From the NCBI GenBank assembly GCA_030761205.1, contig JAULJL010000033.1, positions 5,277,501 to 5,341,500 on the forward strand: a stretch of 64,000 nt of DNA, read 5' to 3'. Origin of the DNA: Fremontodendron californicum. Its lineage: Eukaryota; Streptophyta; Magnoliopsida; Malvales; Malvaceae. Under the pieces are notes generated by a model. It ran no database searches. It worked only from the letters and a program-made list of their open reading frames with translations, and was not told the origin of the DNA. This document shows, piece after piece, positions 12,342-22,289 of the stretch. The position numbers and the translations under genes were made by a program. The number at the start of each line of letters is the position of its first letter. Positions within the stretch are counted from its first letter, which is position 1.

Positions 12342-12737
12342 CTCTCTCTCGGGTTGAGAGTTTCTCTCTCGTCTTGAGTGTTTCTCTCTCCTACGTGAGA
12401 ATTTGTTGGAAAGTGGTTTTCATTTTTTCCATTAGTTTTCTTAGGTTCTTGAGTCTCTCTTTATCATTTTTCTTGTTTGTTTCGTTTGGAGTGCAATCCT
12501 TACATTAGATTTAGATGTATAAGCTTCTCTTTTGTGATTCCTTAGAGCTTCTGTATGCGTTTCTTTATTTTTTTGTGTTTCTCTTTTTGAGTTAGGTTTT
12601 GTATTGTTCATTTTTCAAGAAAATATTGCTTTGATTCGCCTTGACAGGGAAATAGAATAGGTTTACTCTGTAATCTTGGATCGATTTTAGCTTTGATTTC
12701 ATTTTACGTGTCCAGTTTGAGGGGGATTAGAGGTGCA

Positions 12738-14534
12738 ATGCAGGAAGAGGTTGAAATTGTTCTTCAATCGAATCGAGAAGAGGTTAAGAGGTTGACGCAG
12801 TAAACGCTGGTTGGAAAGCTTATGACTGATAAACCTATCAATAGGAAAGGGGTTAGAAACATATTGTAGAGCACATGGTCAAATAAAGAAGTGCTGTGAA
12901 TTGGGGAGCTGGGAATCAACTTGTACAGTATTGCCTTTGTGGATCAAGAAAGCATGGAGATAGCACTGTGTAATGGGCCTTGGTCGGTGATGGGATATTG
13001 TCTCAATCTGAAGAGGTGGGAGGTTGAGCAAGCCATTCAAGAAATCTGCTTCAACAAGATTCTATTCTGGATACGGGTACACAATCTACCTCTAGAAATG
13101 ATAACGAAACAAAATGCTGTAAATATTGGAAATATTTTAGGTTGTTTAGTAAAGATAGATAAGACGTCTTGGGGGAGAGGAATTGGGAGGTTTTATTTGC
13201 GAATAGGGGTAGCCATAGAGGTATCTAGGGCATTGATGACTAGATTTTGGGTTCCAAGATAAGGAAAGGGAAAAGTATGGGCAGAACTGAAATATGAAAA
13301 ATTAGCTGATTTCTGTTATTATTGTGGAAAAATTGGTCATGTGAGTAGAACTTGTGAAGAAAAAATGATATATCCAAGACGGGAAGGAGGGAGAATGAAA
13401 TTTGGAGCCTGGATGAGGGTGGCCCCAGCTAGAGTGATGACTGGGGGAAATGGTATAGGTAGCAAGAATATGAATGAAAAAGAAACAAATGAAAGAGCAT
13501 CAGAGAAGGTCTCTGGTAGTCAAGTAGGTAATAGGTGGAAAGAAGGTGAGAGGGAAGCATGTAGGGGCAGAATAAGGAAGATGGGGGTGGAAATAGTATA
13601 ATAGAGGATGAAGAATCAAGCTTAAGGGGTAGGGAGGCAAGAGAGGGTTATAAAAAGAACATGATGCAGTCAGGTATGAGAGAGGGGGAGGAGAACATAG
13701 AGAGTGAGAAAGGAAGTAAGAATAAGGAGAATAGTAGGGATGGTATGAGGGAAGGAAGTGGGTATGAAAAAATGAGTGATCAAGAAGGAAAGGAGAAACC
13801 TAGTTGTGAGAGTAACACCATAAACCCTCAACCTGCCAGCTAGAGAACCATATAAAAAATACAAATAGACCAACCCACACCACACACAAACATACTGTTA
13901 AACAATACCAAACACAAAACCCCAGCACTCAATTGGAAATCCAAGACATCAGAAATTGGGGTGTAACAACTGATCTGATGTGTAATAAAGCCAGATATGT
14001 TGGCCCTGAAACACCTTATTTTGTAGAACTACCTGATGATGAGGGAGAGAAGGAAGGAGTGAATGAAGTAATTGAGGAGGGTGTGGGTATTAAAGAGGGA
14101 GAGGGAGGGACTAAAAATCAAGAAGAAAGTACTTTGGCCACTAGTTTTAAGAGAATGGATTTGAAAAGAAGTGTTATTTATAATGAAAGTGTGGGTAGTA
14201 GGAAAAAACGAAATGAATGCAGTACTAGCAAGAGAAGAGAATTGGAAGAAATTGAAGTAGAAAATGGGATATATAGGGTGAGGGGTGTTGTGGCAGAGCA
14301 GGGAATATGGGATCAAGAAAAACTAAAGAAAGATAATGGGAGTAGGAAGTACCTAAAAAGAGGAAGAAGAACAGTGTGTGTAAAGAAAGTTGTAGTAAAG
14401 ATGCTAAATATGTTAAGGAAGAGGGATTGTGGGATGTTCCTGTGATGTTACAAGGTGATATGGAGAATACGAAAAGTGTAATAAATGCTGAAGGGTACGG
14501 TGGCTGTCCCATAACAGCCACCAAAGAAGGATAA
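12738..14534 (+). pseudogene. LINE ORF1, DUF4283/zinc-knuckle nucleic-acid-binding protein (broken)
   Basis: Translation from the ATG at 12738 (MQEEVEIVL) meets early stops. It then gives a DUF4283-type segment at 12921-13262 with the typical words ALCNGPWSVMGYCLNLKRW and FWIRVHNLP. A CCHC zinc knuckle follows at 13316-13360, CYYCGKIGHVSRTC with spacing C-x2-C-x4-H-x4-C. Downstream is a long low-complexity tail rich in Glu, Lys, Arg and Gly, usual for plant LINE ORF1. The terminal words GGCP and TATKEG precede the stop at 14532-14534. In working elements this protein binds LINE RNA and chaperones the ribonucleoprotein. Frameshifts near 13262 and 13600 and several stops make it non-functional. 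Confidence 0.85.
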
Positions 14535-17500
14535 AGTGTTTATCTTGGAACTTTCAAGGGATAGGGTCACCCTTGACAGTGGAAGTGCTTAAAGGGATAA
14601 TGAGGAAACATGACCCTCAATGTATTTTCCTAATGAAGACAAAAAATAAGGAGAATACATTGGAAATGGTGAGGAAGAAAGTTAAAATGAAAGGAGCATG
14701 CTATGTTAATCCAGAAGTTTTGAGTGGTGGGCTGGCTTTGTGGTGGAATGGACAAGTGCAAATAAAAATAACAGGAAAATGCAAAAATCTGATTGATACT
14801 GAGGTGAGTGTAGGAAGCCAAGGTGAACAGGGGAGAATTTGTTGGGTTTATGGGCCTCCTGATTTTGGGAGTAGATAGGAAGTATGGAAGATGATTTGTG
14901 AGAGAGCAAAAGGGTTTGATTTCCCATGGATGTGTATAGGTGACTTTAATGATATCCTGTACATCCATGAGAAAGAAGGGGGGAACATAAGGAGTGCTAG
15001 GAAAATTAATGGGTTCAGGAACCTGGTAGATCAGTGTAGGCTCATTGATGCTCAATACCAATGACAGAGATATACCTGGATAAACAACAGAGATGAGGGG
15101 ATGATTAAAGAAAGAATTGATAGAGTCCTCCTAAATATGGAATGGAGGGAAGCATATCCTAGAACCCAAGTGTTTAACCTGCCAATTATGGGGTCTGATC
15201 ATGCACCAATTATCGTTGACTCTAATTTTCAAGACAAGAGGGCTCCAAAAATGTTTAAATTTGAAGTGATGTGGACTGAAAAGGAGGAGTTTGAAGTGGT
15301 GATTAAGAAGGGGTGGTCTGCTCAGTTCAGTGGATCTAAGGCATATCAATTAGTCCAGAAGCTAAGAAAATGTAAGGAATTACTGATTAAATGAAGCAAG
15401 GAAGCATTTTCTAACAATAGAAAAGTGATTGATGACCTAATGGGACAAATAGCTGAGATACAAGTAAGGAAGCTACAGAAGAAAGTTGTGACATGGTTCA
15501 GAAGCTAGTTTGGGACCTGAGAAGTGTGTGGAGAAGAGAAAAGGTATACTGGATACAAAGATCTCGAGTTAAGTGGTTAAGGGTAGGAATCAAAATACAA
15601 ATTTTTTTCACCAAACCACTATTCAAAGGAGATGCTATAATAAAATACTATGTATTAGAGCTGAAGATGGTGGGTGGATGGATGAGGAACAGGAAATAAT
15701 TGGGAGTTTTAACTCTTATTATGAGAAGTTGTTTACTTCTTCTGGTCAATCAGAGTGGGAAGAAGTTCTTGAAGCTGTCCCAGTGTTAATTGGAAGGGAA
15801 GTCAACCAATTTTTAATAGCTAAAGTTACTAAAGAAGAAATCATGAAGGCAGCGTTTGATCTTGGGGCTTTAAAGGCACCTAGACCAGATGGCTACAATA
15901 GAGTCTTCTACCAAAAGTACTGGGAGGTGGTTAAGGAAAGTGTTGTGCAAACTGTACAATGTTTTTTCCAAAGTGGGCTTCTATTAAAGGAATTGAATAG
16001 AACTAATATCATTTTGATTCCAAAGGTGAAAAAACCAGAAGATGTAACACAGTTTCGACCAATTAGTTGCTATAACTTTGTCTATAAGATCATCTCTAGG
16101 ATCTTAGTGAATAGATTAAAGCGTGTGATGGGGGATTTGATAACAGAAAATTAGTGTGCTTTTGTGGAGGGTAGGCAAATGCAGGATAATATCTTGGTGG
16201 CAAGTGAGGCTTTTCACCATTTTAAATTGAAGAAGAAAAGGAAGAGGTGTGAGATAGCAGCCAAACTGGACATGAATAAAGCATATGATAGAGTTCAATG
16301 GGGGTTCTTGAAAGCTGTCTTAATGGATCCAATGGATAATGGAGTGTATCTCTTCTGTGTCCTATAATTTGGTTGTCAATGGTAAGAAATCAAGTACTAT
16401 ATTTTCATCTAGAGGGCTCAGGCAAGGAGATCCTTTATCTCCTTACGTACTCTTGTTTGTGGTTGATGTCCTTTCTAGGATGATTAATAAAGCTATTGAG
16501 TCTAGGAGTTTGGTAGGTATTAAACTTGGTAAGGATTGTCCTCCTCTTTCTCACCTCTTTTTTGCAGATGACTCTTTTTTTTTTCCTCAATGTGAACCAA
16601 GGTAATAGTGAAGCAATGACAACTATAATATAGAAGTATTGTCAAGCCTATGGTCAGATGGTAAACCTGAACATGTCCAGCATTATTTTCAGTAATAATA
16701 TGCCAAAACAGACTAGGAAGGAGATGACAGAAATATTGCAGATAAATGTTGCATTGAATCCAGGAACCTATTTAGGAGTGCCATCATTTTGGGGTAAGAC
16801 AAAGAATAATGCGATGAAAGTTGTTAAAGAAATAGTGATTGAAAGAATACAAACATGGAAGCAATCTTTATTGTCTCAAGCAGGAAGAGAGGTCCTTATC
16901 AAGGCTGTGGCATGTGCAATTCCTACAGATGTATTGCAGTGTTTCAAAATTTCAGAAAAGGTGTGCCATGAATTAAATTCAGCCATGGCTAATTTTTGGT
17001 GGTGGCAACAGTAGGAGGGAAAGAAGCTGCATTGGATAAGTTGGAGGAAGCTCATAGTCAGAAAAGAAAAAGGAGGGATGAGATTCAAGGACTCGTCTGT
17101 GTTTAACAAAGCACTACTAGTAAAGCAAGGATAGAGACTATTGACAAATCCAGATGCTTATTGGGCCAATATTCTGAAAGGAAAATACTTCCCTCGGGAT
17201 AACTTCCTGGAGGCAAGGAAGGGGGCTAAAACATCATGGGCATGGGCAAGCATCCTTGAGGGAAGAGAGGTCATAAAAGAAAATGTATTTTGGCAGGTTG
17301 TGAATGGAGAAAGCATATGCTTTTGGAAGGATAACTGGGTGCCTGGAGTTGCAATGCCTAGGATCACTAATACTATGGGGTAGTTGAGTGGCCCCATAAA
17401 GTAGCAGATATACTAGATAGAGGAAAAGAGAAATTGAAGCTAGAGGAGATTAGGGATAAGGTTCCTGAGGAGGTAAGAAATGCAATAGCTACTATCCCCA

Positions 17501-18615
17501 TAAACTGGAAAGATGGAAAGCGTAAGATAGTATGGCCTACAACTGAAAATGGTGAATACTCTGTAAAAGTAGGGTATCACATGCTTAGAGACAATGAGGA
17601 AATGAGTATTAGCAGGAATCGCTCTTCATCTCATATAATAGATAAGGTCACATAGAAGGTTATCTGGAAAATACCTGTACCAGTGAAAATAAAAAATTTC
17701 ATCTGGAGAGCATGTGCAAACATAGTTGCAACATGCCATAACTTGTGGCGTAAGAAACTAAGACCTTCTCCAATATGTCTAGTATGTCATAAAGCTGAGG
17801 AAACTATAGAACATGTACTGTTGTTGTATGATTGGGTTGAATGCATATGGTTTGGGCTTGATGTGATTTACAAAATTGATAAAAATCAAGTTACAACACT
17901 GGATGAATGGTTAAAGAGGGTTCTACAGGTAGGAGTGGCCACAAATAATCAATTGAGGGAAGTGCAAGTAACAGTTGCTGTGACTTGTTGGATGATATGG
18001 AAAGAGAGATGCATGATAGTGTTTCAAAGGAAAAAAGTGGAACCAAGAGAGTTGATTAAGAGAATAAACAACAGTATGAAGGAAATATTGGAGCTGGAGG
18101 GTGATTGGATAAATACAAGGGGAGAAAGGAAGCAGGAAGATGAAGCTAAATGGAATAATCCCCCTGAAGGATGGAGTACAGTTAACTGTGATGCGGCTTT
18201 TGATAAGGAAGGAAAAGAAGCTAGAATTGGAGTGGTTATAGGGAACAATGAAGGCAAGCTAGAAGGTGGAGCTGGGTCGCTAATTAAAGTGAACACGTGT
18301 CTAGAAGCAAAAGCCATGGCTATGAAGAAAGGTGTTGAGTTAGTTGTACAGATGAAGCTGGAAAAAATTGATATGCAAACAGATTCAAAGTTGGTCTATG
18401 ATTACCTAAAGAAAATGGGTAGGAAAAGGTGTTGGAGGATTGATCCTATTCTAAAAGATATTTACAACCGTAAACATCTTTTTGAGGAATTTAAAGTGAC
18501 TTTGATAAGAAGAATAGCAAATAAAGCTGCTAACTGGGTAGCAACCCTATTCAAGAAGAAGATGTGCATGAACAATTGGGTAAGATTACCCCATCTTTGT
18601 TGGTATTCATTTTGA
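14531..18615 (+). pseudogene. LINE ORF2: endonuclease, reverse transcriptase, zf-RVT, RNase H (broken)
   Basis: Domains in order: APE-type endonuclease (about 14531-15230) with CLSWNFQG, GDFND at 14940 and SDHAPI at 15199; reverse transcriptase (about 15700-16640) with PKVKKPEDVTQFRPIS, KLDMNKAYDRVQW, RGLRQGDPLSP and FADD at 16561; zf-RVT (about 17680-17830) with FIWRA, C-x2-C and EHVL; RNase H (18150-18550) with NCDAA, LEAKA and TDSK. Start: the expected overlapping ATGA at the ORF1 stop reads ATA (14531-14533), so the start codon appears lost. The endonuclease Glu of the METK motif is Lys (LMKTK), the KAPGPDG motif reads KAPRPDG, and the last zf-RVT Cys is Tyr. In-frame stops lie at 14876, 15062, 15392, 16153, 17012 and 17653. 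The best frame shifts near 15.45, 16.33, 16.61 and 17.38 kb. Confidence 0.9.
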
Positions 18616-18793
18616 GCAGAGATGGGCTCCCTGCACCACCCAGTGAGAGTGAATAATGATGTATACTAATGTTCAGGAGATACGAGATGAATGTACTCTC
18701 CTGTAAAAAGCATTAGTATTTGTTTCTATGAACTAGGATTCCTGATGTTGATTCTTTTAGTAAATGAAATATTATTGATTTTGGCCACACAAA

Positions 18794-18805
18794 AAAAGGT
18801 TTAGG
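18794..18805. repeat. Target site duplication of the LINE, right copy
   Basis: AAAAGGTTTAGG, identical to 12330-12341. Its first four A's could equally be counted as poly(A) tail. Confidence 0.85.
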
Positions 18806-19001
18806 ATTTTAGCATGCTAGAATGTTATGTCCTAATTAAGACACGCAACCTAAAAGTTAGGTAAAGTCCGATTTCAAGATAGCCTTCTTAATTGTTAAGA
18901 TGTTATTAAAAGTGTTTTAATAGTTGGAACTGAAATTGCTAGAATGATTTGATAAATTGTCTCAAATTTGTTTGGTGTTTATCACTGTTGTTATAGTGCT
19001 A
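18806..19001 (+). other. Copia-type element interior, second segment
   Basis: Continuation of 11359-12341 after the LINE; non-coding. Confidence 0.4.
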
Positions 19002-19004
19002 GGA
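19002..19004. repeat. CACTA target duplication GGA (left)
   Basis: GGA directly before CACTACAACA, matched by GGA at 20948-20950. CACTA elements make 3-bp duplications. Confidence 0.8.
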
Positions 19005-20947
19005 CACTACAACAATTTTGGGTTTTAGTGGCATTTCACTTCAAAATGCCACCAGGTACCGTGTTATTATAAAGGGAGCTGCTTTTCTGAAGCAAACGCC
19101 GCTAAAAAACTATTTAGTGGCGATTTTAGCACAAAAATGCTGCTAAATAATTTCAATTAGCGATGTTTAAAGTTACGAAAGCCACTAAAATGTGTATCAA
19201 ATTATGCAATTCTTTTTTTGCTTACCGTCATTTTTAGTAAGGGAAACACAACGTTTAGTGAATGTATTTAGCGGCGTTTATGGATGTAAATGCCGCTAAA
19301 TATATTAGCTTAGCGACATTTTTGCAGTAACAAACGTCGTTGATTGTTCATCATTAAAAGCTTTGGCAAAACGTAGTGTTTTGCCTAATCATTTAGCGAC
19401 ATTTTGGAGTTAAAACACCGCTCAAGAGAGTAAAAATCGATACCTTTTGTTTTCAAAGCCCAAAGTCTACCGCTATTTTTTCAAATGGTTTTCATTTAGC
19501 GGTGTTTCTAAAGGAAAACGCTGCTAAATGAGAAACTATAGCGGCATTTTTCATTAGAAACACAACTAAATGTTTAAAATAGATACTTTTTGTTTTCGAA
19601 GCTCCAAATTAAACCGCTAATGTTTTTAAAATAGTTTCCATTTAGCGGCATTTCTCTTGAGAAACGCTGCTAAATGAGAAACTATAGCGCCATTTTCATA
19701 AGAAAAGAAGCTAAAGGTTTAAAAATCGGGTGAGTACTTTTCTTTGGCTAAGAGTGAACCTGAAGTTGAGAAGTCATCTTGCATTCCTGGCAACTCTCAT
19801 GTTCTCTCTGAACTAACCTTAGAAACTGGGTGAGTACTTTTCTTTAACTTACATCCCCTTTTCTTTTCTAGTGTGCTCTTCTTTTTTTTCTCTTTTAATT
19901 GGTTATGCTTATGCAGATTGAAGCAGCAACAGGTGACCAATCTTTTTGAGAGAAAGCCAAAAATGGCATTTGGGGTAAGCTTGACATCAAAGTCAAAATC
20001 AAATACTGCTTTCATTGGTCAAGCTCGAACTCATATGGTTGCTTTGGGTTATTTGTAGGTTATTGTTGTAGAAAGCCAAATGGCACAACAACATCTTATC
20101 AAGGAGCCTAGAAAAAATGGTAAATGCCAGCTTGGGAGCTTATTTAGCTTGTTTCTTTGCTATTTGGATACTAATATCCTTACACCGGCATAATTTTGGT
20201 TCTATAGGTCCTGCATTTTGGCAGTAAACATTACTTTGGGATGAGCGCCTTTAAAGTTTGAATTAGAAGGTTCCTTCCACTTACGATGCACAGTAAACAT
20301 TTTTTATTCTTTCAACCGCACGTCAGAGCTGGTGCTCATCCTTGACATGATCAAACAGGGAGAGGTTTAATAATTGACCTACAGATTCGGGCATGAAAAA
20401 TAATGAGACACTATCTCATAAGATAATTAGTAAGAAGATTCCTGTAGAGTTCCCCTTTTAAAACGGTATTTGAATGCCTATTGCTTCATTATCATCCGCT
20501 TACAGTAAAAAATACGAAAACAGCTAATTTATTGTTGTTAATAATTACATATTTTTATTAAAAAAATTGAAAATTTAGCAGCGTTTCAAGAACACAAACG
20601 TCGCTGAATTAGTGATTTTTAAAGAACTTAATGAGAACAACTAGCTGCGTTTGTAGATCAGAAAGTCCGCTAAATGAACAAATTTAGCGGCGTTTGTCTC
20701 CAGAAAATGCCGCTAATTTTTTATCAAATATCATCCGCCAAAGTCTTAGGCTGGCGTTTATAAGGCCGGAAAATATTCCTATAAACGCCGCGAAGTTAGC
20801 GGCATTTTTATTCCAAACGTCGCTAAAATCCTTGGCGTCATTTTCTATGGCACGTTTAGCGGCATTTTTTGAAAATGCCGCTAAAATTTTAGCGACGTTT
20901 ATAAACGCCACTAATGTTGAAAAAAATGCCGCTAAAGTGTTGTAGTG
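19005..20947. mobile_element. Non-autonomous CACTA (En/Spm-type) transposon
   Basis: 1943 bp with inverted ends CACTACAACA (19005-19014) and TGTTGTAGTG (20938-20947), flanked by GGA/GGA. Subterminal zones of about 600 bp left and 370 bp right carry many short motifs of the TTTAGCGGC/GCCGCTAAA kind, often paired as small hairpins; transposase binds such motifs in this superfamily. The centre (about 19740-20560) has no transposase domain, so it must be moved in trans. Short open frames in the right end are read-throughs of the subterminal repeats, not genes. Confidence 0.9.
20578..20945. repeat. Right subterminal repeat array of the CACTA
   Basis: Repeated GGCGTTTnT, AAACGCCG, TTAGCGGCATTTTT and AATGCCGCTAA units in both orientations. 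They are spaced 25-45 bases apart, with facing pairs able to fold. Confidence 0.85.
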
Positions 20948-20950
20948 GGA
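20948..20950. repeat. CACTA target duplication GGA (right)
   Basis: GGA directly after TGTTGTAGTG. Confidence 0.8.
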
Positions 20951-21390
20951 TTTATGGGAATATGTTATGATGCATTTAGCAAGGATAAAACATGTTGATA
21001 AATCCATATTTAACTCCTTAAACATGACTTAATAGATATAAACAAGCGAATCCATTGTATTTGTTGATGATTGATATGTGCTTAGGCCTCCTAATGCTAG
21101 CATGACTTGAAACAAAAAATATAAAACATAGAATAAGGAGAAAAGAATCTTCATTACCTGTTGGTTGTAGATTTTCGATACCTTTACCATGAGAAACCAA
21201 AGTAACTCACTTGTGATCCCATCTTTTGATTTAACTACTTCACTTGTTTTGTTCTCACAATTTACGATATAACAATTTGTATTAGATATCTTCTCATCGA
21301 ATGACATCATGAATGGTGATCATGAATATGTTCTCTTTGATATAGGAAGGCTCTTCTTATTCCCAAAACACACACACACACAATTCAAGT
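20951..21390. other. Non-coding DNA, probable continuation of the copia-type interior
   Basis: Follows the CACTA insertion and includes a CA microsatellite at about 21370-21382. No open frame or terminal structure was recognised. Confidence 0.35.
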
Positions 21391-21397
21391 ATCACTG

Positions 21398-21601
21398 ATG
21401 TTATTTTTTTTCAGAAACATTGTTATATCTAGACTAATTCTACTATCTTCTTTTCTCCTGTTATTTATCTCTCGTATGACAGGACCAACAGAGCAGTTTT
21501 GGAAACCATATTTACTGGATCATTTGGCATATTCCACCTTCACCAAATTGTGTTTAGCTTTCCTTCAATCATTATTGGAAAAGAGGACAGTTGTTGAGTG
21601 A
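21398..21601 (+). CDS. Unrecognised 67-residue open frame
   Basis: ATG to TGA. The N-terminal 30 residues are hydrophobic (FFFRNIVISRLILL...), then comes a more balanced stretch with EQFWKPYLLDHLAY and a C-terminal LLEKRTVVE. The frame is preceded by a T-run and CAG, so 21412 could be an exon start instead. I recognise no family. It may be a fragment of a captured gene or chance. Confidence 0.15.
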   Translation: MLFFFRNIVISRLILLSSFLLLFISRMTGPTEQFWKPYLLDHLAYSTFTKLCLAFLQSLLEKRTVVE

Positions 21602-21654
21602 CTGTAGAGGGTGTTTAGATACATATCCTTATTAGACCACTCTTTTTCAGTGAA

Positions 21655-22062
21655 TAAAAAATTGGACCGGACCGGTTGAATAGGAAATCGGTGGCCTATC
21701 CGGTTCAATAGGTGTAATAAAATCAGATTTGATCGAACTCGTCAAAAATCGGTTTAACCGATAAAAACTGAAAAAAGGGGAAAAACCATTTTTTTTATTT
21801 TTTTAATTATTTTTTTCAAAATTATTTTTTGTAATTGATGAGATTTGAACCCATAACCTCTTAGAAATATACTAAAGAGCATAACGCTAAGCTAAATACT
21901 TATTTTTATTTATTATTTACTATATTAATTTAATATTTATTTAACATTAAAAATATTTAAAAATCTTCTTTAAAGTGTCCAACCGGTCCAACTGGTTCAA
22001 CCGGTTGAACCAGGAATCAGAGTTCACACCGGTTTGACTTTCGGTCCGGTTTTTTCAACCTT
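21655..22062. mobile_element. MITE with GGACCGGACCGG ends, copy 1
   Basis: About 0.4 kb bounded by AAAAAATTGGACCGGACCGG on the left and GGTCCGGTTTTTTCAACC on the right, an imperfect inverted repeat of about 14 bp. Further GGTTCAACCGGTTGAACC palindromes lie just inside. A second copy (44661-44682 joined to 60957-61310) aligns along its length. Target duplication and superfamily were not determined. Confidence 0.65.
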
Positions 22063-22289
22063 GCCCTTTCTGAATGACATAACTTGTGCATTTTTTCTTT
22101 GAACCATAATGTCATTGTTAATCATTTTGAATTAATGCAATATTTTTTAGGCATGCCTTATTTGCAACATTCAAATATGATTCATGCGTAGGAAAAATGT
22201 TATTTGGGCTTGTCTTCTTTGCTTGACAAGATTTATGATGTCGTTTTATTTTTTTATAAATAGCTTCTATACCCTTTAAAAAGGTATAA
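22063..22289. other. Spacer before the CACTA transposase remnant
   Basis: No feature was recognised. The 5' end of the following CACTA element may lie here but no CACTA terminus is visible. Confidence 0.4.

Larger units (their letters stand above)
12342..18793 (+). mobile_element. Full-length L1-type plant LINE (degenerate)
   Basis: About 6.45 kb bounded by the 12-bp duplication AAAAGGTTTAGG. In order it has a 5' untranslated region starting GCTCTCTCTCGGG, ORF1 (12738-14534), ORF2 (14531-18615), a short 3' untranslated region and an A tail at 18791-18797. The presence of both ORFs, the 5' leader and a clean duplication shows a full-length insertion by target-primed reverse transcription. At least five in-frame stops and about four frameshifts in ORF2 mean it can no longer move by itself. 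Confidence 0.9.

Noticed and set aside
13670..15349. Several minus-strand open frames opposite the LINE
   Set aside because: They mirror purine-rich ORF1/ORF2 coding sequence and have no domain; the plus strand carries clear LINE domains.
20684..21025. Open frames on both strands at the CACTA right end
   Set aside because: They read through inverted TTTAGCGGC-type subterminal repeats (LAAF-like residues in both), so they are not genes.
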